Shown here in pieces: positions 25,235 through 33,468 of a DNA stretch of 64,000 bases. The notes under the pieces were generated by a model that was not told the DNA's origin, searched no databases, and was given only the letters and a program-made list of their open reading frames with translations. This stretch comes from CAYJII01 sp964370225 (GTDB lineage: Bacteria; Bacillota; Clostridia; Oscillospirales; Ruminococcaceae), in contig CAYJII010000003.1 in the NCBI GenBank assembly GCA_964370225.1, positions 15,575 through 79,574 on the forward strand. The letters are read 5' to 3'. Within the stretch, counting starts at the first letter, position 1. Each line of letters begins with the position of its first letter. A program made the translations under genes and the position numbers.

Positions 25235-26173
25235 TTACTTTGCCCATAAATATTTTGGGTAAAGTCCATCTTCTTTCATTTGTTTTATCGCGCGCACCAC
25301 GTCAGCCTTATCTTCCTTATAAGTAACGCCATACCAGAGTTCCTCGCTTTCAAGCAAGGTCACACTAGCTTTCCCCTTAGCGATGAGGTTATCTACTGCA
25401 AATGGTATAAAAAACTCTGATTTAAGCTCATTTTTTGGAACGTCATTTTTTAAAAATTCCTCGAAACCAGTAGATAAATCAGCGGTAAAGCTTGCGCAAA
25501 ATCCCCAAAAATTCATTGAAACGAATTTATCACAGGACAACTCAACCCAAGTTTCACCGTCATCCTCTAGATAAGCCGCTCCCGTTTCAGTTTTCTTAAT
25601 ACCAACTCTTTCCGTGATTGAAATTATATTATTATCAGCATCAACCTCGCACACACCACGTGAAACAGCACCATTTTCGGTGAGCGTATTTTTCAGGCGA
25701 AAACCTACCATATAAAACTGATTTGCTTTACTCTGTTTTACCTCACAAAGCTTGTCATATATTTGTTTATACGCCGCTTTACCATAAAAGTCATCGGCAT
25801 TTATTACTACAAAAGGGGCATCAATATATCCTCTTGCAGACAGCACCGCATGCCCTGTACCCCACGGCTTTTTACGCTCGCTTGGAACTACATATCCATT
25901 TGGAATATCGTCCAATCTTTGAAAAGCATATTCTACTTTAATAAATGGAGATACCCTCTCCCCTATTATTTTTTCCATATCCGCTTTCATTTCTTCTTTA
26001 ATAACAAAAACAACTTTTTTAAATCCTGCTTGTATCGCATCAAAAACAGAATAATCGATGATTATATGCCCCTCTTCATCGATTGGGTCAATTTGTTTCG
26101 CGCTTCCGTATCGACTACCCATTCCTGCTGCTAGTATCACCAAAACAGGTTCACGCTCATTGATATTCCCCAT
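25235..26173 (-). CDS. Sugar-1-phosphate nucleotidyltransferase
   Basis: 312-residue NTP_transferase family protein. The nucleotide-binding signature is LAAGMGSRYGSAKQ (residues about 14-27), with PWGTGHAVLSA and the metal-binding VINADDFYG further on. It would join a sugar-1-phosphate to UTP or another NTP. It lacks the left-handed beta-helix acyltransferase domain of GlmU. It is first in a two-gene minus-strand unit with the NahK-like kinase, which suggests hexosamine-1-phosphate as substrate (inference). ATG at 26173 is preceded by GGAGG. Confidence 0.82.
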   Translation of the reverse strand: MGNINEREPVLVILAAGMGSRYGSAKQIDPIDEEGHIIIDYSVFDAIQAGFKKVVFVIKEEMKADMEKIIGERVSPFIKVEYAFQRLDDIPNGYVVPSERKKPWGTGHAVLSARGYIDAPFVVINADDFYGKAAYKQIYDKLCEVKQSKANQFYMVGFRLKNTLTENGAVSRGVCEVDADNNIISITERVGIKKTETGAAYLEDDGETWVELSCDKFVSMNFWGFCASFTADLSTGFEEFLKNDVPKNELKSEFFIPFAVDNLIAKGKASVTLLESEELWYGVTYKEDKADVVRAIKQMKEDGLYPKYLWAK

Positions 26174-26297
26174 AAAAAACCTCCGTCAAAACTTTTTTAC
26201 AAGTTACTGCTTTTAAGTCAATATTATAGCAATATTGAGCGATTATTACAAGCGTTTTGACAAAAAATATATCTTGATACATCTTATATTAAAAAGT

Positions 26298-26326
26298 TGC
26301 ATTTTACTATGAAATTGAGTATACTG
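26298..26326 (+). promoter_or_regulatory. Promoter of the GH25 gene
   Basis: TTGCAT (26298-26303), 17-base spacer, TATACT (26321-26326), about 40 bases before the start codon. Confidence 0.6.
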
Positions 26327-26365
26327 TAATAAATGGACGTAAATTACTAAATATTGGAGGATAAT

Positions 26366-27394
26366 ATGGAAGAACAAAAAAGAAGTGTTAAGGACATCGT
26401 GATATACATAACTACTGTTGCAATACTCTTATTAAGCATTGGTGCGCTAGGAGTTTTGCTATTGATGACTAACATAGATAAGGCAAACGAAGTACAAATT
26501 GCACAAGATGCGACAATCGCTAAAGAACAAGCAGAAAGCGATTTGCAAGCACGTATTGATAGTTCAATTTTAACCGAAGATTTTGTTGCAAAATCAATGC
26601 AATACGGAGTTTCAACAGAATATATACAGCAGTTTTTTAGCGATGAGCTTGTGTATAAGGAAGACGGTGTTTTAAAAACTTCACCGATAAACTATGAATT
26701 AGCACAACATTCGTATAATTGGAATTTAATCACAAACCCAGAAGACAAGCGCAAAACCTATGATGATGGTACCACTACCGCTACTCTAGGTATTGACGTT
26801 TCGAAATACCAAGGAGACATTGAGTGGGATAAAGTGGCAGCTGATGGCATTGATTATGCTATTATGCGCCTAGGGTACAGAGGTTATGGCTCAGAAGGAA
26901 ACATAGTTTTGGACGAGTACTTTCACCAAAATATGGAGGGAGCAATCGCTGCTGGCATCCCAGTTGGGGTTTACTTCTTCTCGCAAGCAGTAACACCTGA
27001 GGAAGGCGTAGAAGAAGCGGAGTTTGTACTATCCGAGCTTAGAAATTACGACTTAAGCATACCTATTATCATCGATGTTGAGGAAGGTGGCTCCGACACT
27101 GCGCGCACAAACGACATGACAGCTGAACAGCTTACTGATGTTACCATAGCTTTTTGTGAGCGCATAAAAGAAGAAGGCATGACCCCTATGGTCTATGCAA
27201 ACGCTAGATGGTTTTTCTCAAAACTGCAAATGGAGAGACTTGAGGAATACGATAAATGGCTTGCGCAATACTACAGAAAGCCATTTTTCCCATACGAAGT
27301 TGACATGTGGCAGTATACTAATACTGGTGCTGTTGACGGTATTGTTGGCAATGTAGATTTAAATTTATGCTTCACTGATTATTTTACAGATTAA
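26366..27394 (+). CDS. Membrane-anchored GH25 muramidase (lysozyme)
   Basis: 342 residues: a short cytoplasmic head, one membrane helix (about 10-33), a coiled or helical linker (38-130), then a GH25 domain. GIDVSKYQG (Asp144) opens the barrel and the acid pair is Asp237 and Glu239 in IIIDVEEG; the C-terminal DMWQYTNTG is also typical. It cuts peptidoglycan between MurNAc and GlcNAc at the outer face of the membrane. ATG 26366 is used because GGAGG at 26356-26360 precedes it; the TTG at 26354 is inside that RBS. A role in cell-wall remodelling is likely; a phage origin is unlikely as no phage genes are nearby. Confidence 0.92.
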   Translation: MEEQKRSVKDIVIYITTVAILLLSIGALGVLLLMTNIDKANEVQIAQDATIAKEQAESDLQARIDSSILTEDFVAKSMQYGVSTEYIQQFFSDELVYKEDGVLKTSPINYELAQHSYNWNLITNPEDKRKTYDDGTTTATLGIDVSKYQGDIEWDKVAADGIDYAIMRLGYRGYGSEGNIVLDEYFHQNMEGAIAAGIPVGVYFFSQAVTPEEGVEEAEFVLSELRNYDLSIPIIIDVEEGGSDTARTNDMTAEQLTDVTIAFCERIKEEGMTPMVYANARWFFSKLQMERLEEYDKWLAQYYRKPFFPYEVDMWQYTNTGAVDGIVGNVDLNLCFTDYFTD

Positions 27395-27442
27395 ATTTTG
27401 CAACATAAACACAATTTTTTGAAACAAATTGCAAAGACATTT

Positions 27443-27472
27443 GCCTGGATTTATTATAAAATAAATCCAGGC
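27443..27472 (+). terminator. Perfect 12-bp inverted repeat after the GH25 gene
   Basis: GCCTGGATTTAT and ATAAATCCAGGC around TATAAA. It lacks a U run, so it may be a weak terminator or processing site. Confidence 0.5.
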
Positions 27473-27509
27473 TATTAAATAAGTAGTACAAATAATTAGG
27501 AGTGAAGAT

Positions 27510-28748
27510 ATGATTACCGGGAACGACAAATTAAGACTAAGAGAAATCGCAAAACAACAAGCAGAAATCGCTAATTCTGCAAAAATGCAAGATATTATGA
27601 AAAGATGGTATAAGCATAATGCTTTTGAAGGCGATAGCCCAATGGTGGTAATTGAGCTATGGACTTTTATCAATGATATAGTGCCGGATTTGCTCCGCTG
27701 CGAAAGTGAAGAAGCTCGCAAGATTGAAACAATGCTTTTAAAAAATATAGTTAACCACACTATGTTTGGCGATGACCAACCTGTTTTTGATTATATACCA
27801 GTACAACATGATTTTACTATAACACCATTTGATATTAAGGAGCAAAAATCCCATGCAGGTGATAGTGTTGGACATCACTTTGAGTCCATCATTAAAGATT
27901 TGCAAGAGGATTTTCACAAGCTAAAACCTTCTACTTTCATCATTCCTGATAAAAGCGATGCACTAAAGCAGATTGAATATAATAACGAAATTTTTGGAGA
28001 TATTCTGCCATCAAAACTAATTGGTAGATCACTTTACTCCGTCCCAACTCAAAATATCATCCACATAATGAGCATGGAAGATTTTTTCATGGCATTGTAC
28101 GACTATCCTGAACTTGTACAAGAAATGCTAAATAATCTTGCAGATGACTATATCAGATTTTTCCGTGAGCTTGAAAAAGGCGACTATCTACTACCTACTA
28201 CTATTGGACAATCTGTTGCTCAAGGTACTTTCACATTCACAAAAGAGCTTCCAAGCGAAAAAAATGGCGGTTTTGTTTCAACTGACATTTGGGGTTCACT
28301 CGACTCTCAAGAGACAGTTGGCGTTTCAGCTGATATGTTTAAAGAATTAATATTCCCTTGCTATGAAAAAATCGCTAAAGAGTACGGTTTGCTATCGTAT
28401 GGATGTTGCGAACCTGTTCACACCGTTTGGGATAGCTGTGTCTCAAAACTTGATAATCTTAGAAAAGTTTCGATTTCTCCATGGTGTGATGAAAATTTCA
28501 TGGGTGAAGCGCTGAAGGGTAGAAAAACTATTTATCACAGAAAACCTAGCCCTAACTTTATTGGTGTCGGCGAAACATTGGACGAAGAAGCAGTGAGAGC
28601 TCATATCGTTGCTACTTTAAAAGCAGCAAAAGGTTGCAAAATCGAATTTACACAACGTGATGTTTACACAGTTAACAAAGATGTAAGCAAAGTAAAAAGA
28701 TATGTTGACATAATAAAAGAGGAAATCCAAAACCATTATCAAGGATAA
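27510..28748 (+). CDS. URO-D domain protein (uroporphyrinogen decarboxylase-like, not HemE)
   Basis: 412 residues. The C-terminal two thirds read like the URO-D/methyltransferase TIM barrel (SMEDFFMALYDYPELVQEMLNNLADDY, SYGCCEPVH, KVSISPWCD). HemE N-terminal substrate-binding motifs are missing, so this belongs to the uncharacterised Clostridial subgroup related to corrinoid methyltransferases such as MtaA/MtbA. The CC-x-P-V-H motif may hold a metal or substrate. No corrinoid protein is adjacent. It is immediately upstream of metK but that gene has its own promoter. ATG is preceded by AGGAG. Confidence 0.78.
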   Translation: MITGNDKLRLREIAKQQAEIANSAKMQDIMKRWYKHNAFEGDSPMVVIELWTFINDIVPDLLRCESEEARKIETMLLKNIVNHTMFGDDQPVFDYIPVQHDFTITPFDIKEQKSHAGDSVGHHFESIIKDLQEDFHKLKPSTFIIPDKSDALKQIEYNNEIFGDILPSKLIGRSLYSVPTQNIIHIMSMEDFFMALYDYPELVQEMLNNLADDYIRFFRELEKGDYLLPTTIGQSVAQGTFTFTKELPSEKNGGFVSTDIWGSLDSQETVGVSADMFKELIFPCYEKIAKEYGLLSYGCCEPVHTVWDSCVSKLDNLRKVSISPWCDENFMGEALKGRKTIYHRKPSPNFIGVGETLDEEAVRAHIVATLKAAKGCKIEFTQRDVYTVNKDVSKVKRYVDIIKEEIQNHYQG

Positions 28749-28802
28749 TTTTATACTAAGTAAGTTTTAACTAACTTTTACTGATAATTGCGCAAATATA
28801 TG

Positions 28803-28860
28803 TTGACCGATATATAAATAAATGATATAATAATAGTGGTTTACTTTAACCACTATTATT
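28803..28860 (+). promoter_or_regulatory. metK promoter with a 13-bp palindrome over the start of transcription
   Basis: TTGACC (28803-28808), 17-base spacer, TATAAT (28826-28831). A perfect 13-bp inverted repeat, AATAATAGTGGTT (28829-28841) and AACCACTATTATT (28848-28860), overlaps the end of the -10 box and the expected start, followed by TTTTTATA. It could be an operator or an early leader hairpin. No SAM riboswitch is visible. Confidence 0.65.
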
Positions 28861-28900
28861 TTTATATAGACGTAACTCATAAAGAGAATGGAGCAATAAT

Positions 28901-30088
28901 ATGTCAAAATTTTTATTTTCATCGGAAAGCGTAACTGAGGGGCATCCCGATAAAATCTGTGACCAAATCTCAGATTCAATATTAGACGCAATTTTAGCGC
29001 AAGATCCTACTGCTAGAGTAGCTTGTGAAACTGCTTGTACTACAGGACTAGTGCTTGTTATGGGGGAAATTTCCACATCATCATATATAGATATCCCAAA
29101 AATCGTGCGTGATACAGTTGTCGAAATTGGGTATGACCGCGCAAAATATGGCTTCGACGGCAATACTTGTGGTGTGCTTACTGCTATAGATGAGCAGTCC
29201 GCAGACATCGCTTTAGGCGTAGACAAAGCGCTTGAAGTAAAAAATAACGAAAATGATGAAGACAACGAAAATGGTGCGGGCGACCAAGGTATGATGTTTG
29301 GTTTCGCTTGTGACGAAACTCCTNNNNNNNNNNNNCCATTACCTATTTCTTTGTCACACAAACTTTCAAAACAGCTTACTAAAGTAAGAAAAGATGCTGA
29401 GGTTGACTACTTGCGCCCTGACGGAAAAGTTATGGTTACAGTTGAGTATATTGACGATAAACCAGCTCGTATCGACACAATAGTACTTTCAACACAACAT
29501 AGCGATGAAGTTTCTCTTGACACTATCCGTGCGGACATGATTGAAAAAGTAATAAAACCTATCGTTCCTGCAAATTTACTAGACGATAATACCAAATATC
29601 TCATCAACCCTACAGGACGCTTTGTAATTGGCGGACCACAGGGGGACAGTGGATTGACAGGAAGAAAAATCATCGTTGACACTTATGGTGGTTACTCTCG
29701 TCACGGCGGCGGTGCTTTCTCAGGAAAAGACCCAACTAAAGTTGACAGAAGTGCAGCATACGCAGCACGTTGGGTTGCTAAAAATATAGTTGCAGCAAAA
29801 CTAGCTACAAAATGTGAAGTCGAAATCGCATATGCAATCGGTGTTGCTAAGCCTGTTTCAATAATGGTAGAAAGCTTTGGAACTGGTATAATCAGTGATG
29901 AAGCACTAGCAGATGCAGTTAAAGATGTATTTGATTTGCGCACTACCGCTATCATCAAACAACTGGACTTAAGAAAACCTATTTATAAAAACTTAGCTGC
30001 TTACGGGCATATGGGTCGCGAAGACTTAAATGTTAAATGGGAAGAAACAAATAAAGTTGATGAGCTATTAAAGGCAGTGAACAAATAA
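28901..30088 (+). CDS. metK: S-adenosylmethionine synthase
   Basis: Makes SAM from methionine and ATP. FSSESVTEGHPDKICDQISD at the N-terminus holds the ATP and Mg sites; GAGDQGMMFGFACDETP, NPTGRFVIGGPQGDSGLTGRK and GGGAFSGKDPTKVDRSAAY are the standard signatures. Length about 395 is normal. Twelve Ns (29324-29335) replace the few codons between DETP and PLPISLSH; homologues usually have three residues there, so the gap length is probably one codon too long. The gene is otherwise intact. Its own promoter and palindrome lie upstream and a strong terminator follows. Confidence 0.96.
   Translation: MSKFLFSSESVTEGHPDKICDQISDSILDAILAQDPTARVACETACTTGLVLVMGEISTSSYIDIPKIVRDTVVEIGYDRAKYGFDGNTCGVLTAIDEQSADIALGVDKALEVKNNENDEDNENGAGDQGMMFGFACDETPXXXXPLPISLSHKLSKQLTKVRKDAEVDYLRPDGKVMVTVEYIDDKPARIDTIVLSTQHSDEVSLDTIRADMIEKVIKPIVPANLLDDNTKYLINPTGRFVIGGPQGDSGLTGRKIIVDTYGGYSRHGGGAFSGKDPTKVDRSAAYAARWVAKNIVAAKLATKCEVEIAYAIGVAKPVSIMVESFGTGIISDEALADAVKDVFDLRTTAIIKQLDLRKPIYKNLAAYGHMGREDLNVKWEETNKVDELLKAVNK
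29324..29335. other. Assembly gap (12 N)
   Basis: Unresolved bases in metK between the DETP and PLPIS motifs; the frame is kept. Confidence 0.95.
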
Positions 30089-30103
30089 TTTTAGCTATTA
30101 CGC

Positions 30104-30140
30104 AAAAACTCGCAGAAAGCTAACGCTTCTGCGAGTTTTT
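30104..30140. terminator. Terminator between metK and the small minus-strand gene
   Basis: AAAAACTCGCAGAA and TTCTGCGAGTTTTT form a 14-bp stem with A and T tracts on both sides; it can act for both convergent genes. Confidence 0.88.
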
Positions 30141-30148
30141 TATTAAAA

Positions 30149-30334
30149 TTACTTCATCATATATGATACATTTTCCATCAGTCCGCCAACAGTTTTTAGG
30201 GCTTGACCTGCGCTTTTTTTCATGTTTTTCTTCATCGAATTTGAAGTTTTATTTGACACCATGTATGCCGCAGTTCCCAAAACCATACCGGTTGCAATTC
30301 CTGTTATTACAGGAGTCATAGATTTCTTTTTCAT
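30149..30334 (-). CDS. 61-residue glycine-containing membrane-associated protein
   Basis: Small protein with a basic head (MKKKSMTP), one Gly/Ala-rich hydrophobic helix (about 9-26, VITGIATGMVLGTAAYMV) and a basic amphipathic tail with repeated Lys and Met. The layout recalls YtxH-type small membrane proteins, but I cannot assign a family. GGGGA precedes the ATG. It is monocistronic, converging on metK. Confidence 0.6.
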   Translation of the reverse strand: MKKKSMTPVITGIATGMVLGTAAYMVSNKTSNSMKKNMKKSAGQALKTVGGLMENVSYMMK

Positions 30335-30601
30335 GTAATCCCCTACTTTCCATTATTTTTTCGTGTGCTAAATTTATAGCATTATTATTTTTGACTTTTT
30401 ACTTAAAAATATACTTAAAGCTTAAAATAATCGCTTGGCTAATTTTTATTCGATAACGCTAAAAAACAATATAAATTCCGCTATGTTTTTGTATTGTTTT
30501 TTCAGTATAATTTTTCACGGAAAAAATGCGAGAAAAACAAACTCTCAAACGCTAAAACTCACATTAACACCAGCATTTTCCGCAGATAATATAGCAATAT
30601 C
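30335..30601. other. Intergenic stretch with an orphan terminator-like hairpin
   Basis: No coding sequence seen. AAAAAACAATA (30461-30471) and TATTGTTTTTT (30492-30502) form an 11-bp stem with A and T ends, like an intrinsic terminator with no gene in front of it on either strand. Confidence 0.45.
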
Positions 30602-30667
30602 GCACAATTAGTTTTTTATTTTAACTAATTGTGCTCATTTGATAAAAACTTACTTTAGAAATATAAT
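30602..30667 (+). promoter_or_regulatory. Promoter of the pyridoxal/pyridoxamine kinase gene with an upstream palindrome
   Basis: TTGATA (30639-30644), 17-base spacer, TATAAT (30662-30667). A perfect 12-bp inverted repeat, GCACAATTAGTT (30602-30613) and AACTAATTGTGC (30623-30634), ends five bases before the -35 box and could be a regulator site. Confidence 0.65.
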
Positions 30668-30688
30668 ATAAGCATAGGAGGAATTCAG

Positions 30689-31552
30689 GTGCAAAAAAGA
30701 CCTTCAAGAGTAGCTGCGATACACGATTTATCTGGTTTTGGACGTTGTTCACTATCCGTTATTTCCCCCGTTCTCTCAGCCATGGGAGTACAATGTGTCG
30801 CTGTTCCAACAGCAGTTTTATCCACTCATACAGGTGGTTTTAACGATGTAGTTATACGCGATTTATCCGATTATATTTTGCCCGCTTTAGATAGATATAA
30901 AAGCGAGAAAATCAATTTCGAGTGCATATACACTGGGTTTTTAAGCAGCGAAAAGCAAATTGAAGATTGCAAAGAGTTTATCGCTGAATATAAAAACGCT
31001 TTGACTGTAGTCGACCCTGTAATGGGGGATCATGGAAAAATTTACAGAACTTATAATGATAAGATGTGTAAAGGAATAAAAGAGCTTGTCAAGCTAGCAG
31101 ACATCATTACGCCTAATCCTACAGAAATGTACTTGCTTTTGGGTGAAGAGTATGACAACGCTCCATTAACAGCACAAGAGCTAAAAACAAAGCTATTAAA
31201 ACTTAGTGACCTTGGCCCCAAAACTGTTATAGTTACGGGGATTGAGCTTGCTGATATGACTGTCAATAACATCGGTTATGACAGAGAGAGCAACATGTTT
31301 TGGCGTGTAAGATGCAGTTATGTTCCAGTATCATATCCAGGTACAGGCGATATTTTTGCAAGTGTGGTTGTTGCCTCAATACTAAATTCTGATAGCTTAC
31401 CAATTGCAATAGAGCGCGCGACAAGATTTTTAGAACTCACAATAAAAACTACATTTAGCTACTCTTCTGATACAAGATATGGCGTGTTTTTAGAAAGTTC
31501 GCTTCCATGGCTATGTAAAGAGCAAACTTTTGAGAAATACGAGATATTATAG
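30689..31552 (+). CDS. pdxY: Pyridoxal/pyridoxamine kinase (PfkB-like fold)
   Basis: 287 residues. IHDLSGFGRCSLSVISPVLSAMG and the VLSTHTGGF loop mark the pyridoxal kinase group; VDPVMGDHGKIY and ITPNPTEMYLL follow, and the anion-hole motif SYPGTGDIFA holds the catalytic Asp. It phosphorylates B6 vitamers to the 5'-phosphates for PLP salvage. GTG start with AGGAGG 8 bases upstream. The next gene, 70 bases on, is an ECF-transporter substrate-binding subunit, which fits vitamin B6 uptake plus phosphorylation (inference). Confidence 0.9.
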   Translation: MQKRPSRVAAIHDLSGFGRCSLSVISPVLSAMGVQCVAVPTAVLSTHTGGFNDVVIRDLSDYILPALDRYKSEKINFECIYTGFLSSEKQIEDCKEFIAEYKNALTVVDPVMGDHGKIYRTYNDKMCKGIKELVKLADIITPNPTEMYLLLGEEYDNAPLTAQELKTKLLKLSDLGPKTVIVTGIELADMTVNNIGYDRESNMFWRVRCSYVPVSYPGTGDIFASVVVASILNSDSLPIAIERATRFLELTIKTTFSYSSDTRYGVFLESSLPWLCKEQTFEKYEIL

Positions 31553-31622
31553 TTTCGCACCGGAATTCATATGAAGCCTATGTCGCTTTGATTAGCGCAA
31601 TAATTTAAAAGGTGGTTTTTAT

Positions 31623-32192
31623 ATGAACAAACATTTCAGTACTTATTCAATAGCATTAGTCGGTCTATTCGGAGCACTTTGCTTTATTGGCGCTACAATT
31701 TCTATCCCAATTCCAATTGGACTAGCCAGTGCAAAAGTGCATTTGGGCAATGTCTTTATGATTATCGGAGCATTGCTACTAGGTGGAATGCGCGGTGGTC
31801 TTGCAGCAGGCATCGGGATGTCATTATCCGACGTTTTCAGTGGTGCATTTATGGTATACGCTCCTGGAACTTTGTTTGTCAAGTTTTTCGCCGCACTAGT
31901 CTGCGGTATGATAGTATACTCCAAAAATAACAAAGCAGACAATACAAAACTTAACATTATCGGCGTAGTAGTCGGCATTTTTGTTAACATAGTTTTATCT
32001 TCGATTAACTCATTTGCAGTTACCATGATTGTTAATGAAGGTGAATTTTTACCCTCGCTAATGTCAGCATTCGGAAATTTTGGCGTTGGTCTAATTAACG
32101 GGTTAATTGCTGGTGCAGTATCTCTCACTTTAGGAGTAGCACTAGTTAAAATTTCTAAGAAAACGCCTATGTTTAACAAAATACACAATTAA
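31623..32192 (+). CDS. ECF transporter S component, possibly for vitamin B6
   Basis: 189-residue hydrophobic protein with about six membrane segments. IPIPIGLASAKVHLGNVFMIIGALLLGG and GGLAAGIGMSLSDVFSG are the conserved loops of the energy-coupling-factor S-component family. It would bind the vitamin and work with shared EcfA/A'/T subunits, which are not in this window. Substrate is inferred from the B6 kinase just upstream. Transcription ends at the hairpin 32225-32257. Confidence 0.8.
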   Translation: MNKHFSTYSIALVGLFGALCFIGATISIPIPIGLASAKVHLGNVFMIIGALLLGGMRGGLAAGIGMSLSDVFSGAFMVYAPGTLFVKFFAALVCGMIVYSKNNKADNTKLNIIGVVVGIFVNIVLSSINSFAVTMIVNEGEFLPSLMSAFGNFGVGLINGLIAGAVSLTLGVALVKISKKTPMFNKIHN

Positions 32193-32224
32193 TAACAAGT
32201 ATATTAAATAGTACCCCCTATGAG

Positions 32225-32257
32225 TAAAGTTGCGGCAGTAATACTGCCGCAACTTTA
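32225..32257. terminator. Terminator between the ECF S gene and DUF4363 gene
   Basis: TAAAGTTGCGGCAGT and ACTGCCGCAACTTTA form a 15-bp perfect stem with a 3-base loop, usable by both convergent genes. Confidence 0.85.
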
Positions 32258-32265
32258 TCTTTATG

Positions 32266-32646
32266 CTAAAATATATTTCCTAAATTCGGAATTTCCGTAA
32301 GATAAACATTCTTGATTACAAAGAGCATATCAGATAAAAGCATATGCGCCTCATCAAAATTTTTAAGCTCAATATTTTCTTTCACATGTAAAAGTTCACG
32401 ACTAATATTACTAATGTCATCATGTCTAATATATAGCACCAATACTTTTTCTGCACTCGCCCAATACTCAATGAGTTCATCTACCCTAATTATGCTATTT
32501 TCGTAATCTTTGTTTTCAACCATATCATCACAAATATAAATTAATTCGCTCATTTCATCGCACGAAGTTTTTATGAATTGCAGTCCAACAACCGACATTA
32601 TTATCATGAAAAACAAAATGCTACCAATGATAATCACACGTTTCAA
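32266..32646 (-). CDS. DUF4363 family protein
   Basis: 126 residues: one N-terminal membrane helix (about 4-24) and an extracytoplasmic helical domain with conserved spacing of acidic residues and Trp (ELIEYWASAEKVLVLYIRHDDI). This matches DUF4363, a family that in Clostridia follows a DUF421/YetF gene. Function unknown. The start overlaps the end of the DUF421 gene by 26 bases, so the two are translationally linked. Confidence 0.75.
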   Translation of the reverse strand: MKRVIIIGSILFFMIIMSVVGLQFIKTSCDEMSELIYICDDMVENKDYENSIIRVDELIEYWASAEKVLVLYIRHDDISNISRELLHVKENIELKNFDEAHMLLSDMLFVIKNVYLTEIPNLGNIF

Positions 32647-33337
32647 TTGCTTTTTCTCCTGTTACCTTAGCTTCTTTTGCAACAATGTGATAGTTTAATT
32701 TATCATCACATGTGAGCAAAAACACTTCATTAAGTTTTATATTATTTTTGCACAAAATTAAATTTAACCACTCGTCACTAATTTCATACCGGCTCATCGC
32801 GCTTTTTAAGAGTTCCCCATCGCTAACTATCACTATCGGTGGATTTTTATCCTCTATTTTCATTTTCATATTATTAGGAGTCACTGCTTGTTCACCATCT
32901 TTTAAAAGTATACTTATATTACCTGTTGTTTCTACAATCGCATAATTTACATGAGTTACATCAAACACGCTTTGTGCTCTTAAGCTTTCCATCAAATCAT
33001 CAATTGAATATCTAAGTTCCCTTAAAGCATTCTCATCAATTTCACCCGCTCTTATTACAATAACAGGACTCCCAGATAAAAAACGTCGAAATTTTCTATT
33101 TTTTAGCGAAGTGAATGAAACGCAGATTTCAAATCCTACTAAAACTAATATTGGTGCAATTCCTAGCACCATTGGCACCGAGCTATCCTCAATAGGTAAC
33201 GATGCAATATTGGAGATTAATATTGTTATCACTAGTTCTGTAGGTTGCAATTCACCGAGTTGTCTTTTCCCCATCATCCTTATCGCAAATATGATAACTG
33301 CGTATAAAATTGCTGCTCGTATAAGTACAATAAACAT
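32621..33337 (-). CDS. DUF421 (YetF-like) membrane protein
   Basis: About 238 residues. Three N-terminal membrane helices are followed by a cytoplasmic domain; IRMMGKRQLGELQPTELVITILISNIASLPIED and GSPVIVIRAGEIDENALRELRYSIDDLMESLR are the DUF421 signatures. The family includes B. subtilis YetF and spore proteins of unclear function. ATG 33337 is used because GCGGAGG lies inside the longer frame, 5 bases before this ATG. It is divergent from the gerA operon, separated by about 130 bases. Confidence 0.85.
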   Translation of the reverse strand: MFIVLIRAAILYAVIIFAIRMMGKRQLGELQPTELVITILISNIASLPIEDSSVPMVLGIAPILVLVGFEICVSFTSLKNRKFRRFLSGSPVIVIRAGEIDENALRELRYSIDDLMESLRAQSVFDVTHVNYAIVETTGNISILLKDGEQAVTPNNMKMKIEDKNPPIVIVSDGELLKSAMSRYEISDEWLNLILCKNNIKLNEVFLLTCDDKLNYHIVAKEAKVTGEKAIETCDYHW

Positions 33338-33468
33338 TTCAACCTCCGCATTATACAATTTATAAGAATAGTATTATTTTTAAACTGCTTATTATTCAGT
33401 TGTTTTTGAGTAAAGGAAAAATTTTCGGCAATACTTATTTTAAGAAAAGTATTAAATGGAGTAAGTAT

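Noticed and set aside
27510..28748. Annotation of the URO-D gene as hemE
   Set aside because: HemE substrate-binding motifs are missing and the neighbourhood has no haem genes.
28749..28900. SAM riboswitch upstream of metK
   Set aside because: The leader is only about 60 bases after the promoter and holds just a simple hairpin; no S-box core sequences are visible.
31643..32188. Minus-strand frame of 181 codons opposite the ECF S component
   Set aside because: The plus frame has membrane segments and S-component loops; the minus frame is a complement shadow rich in Pro, Thr and Ile.
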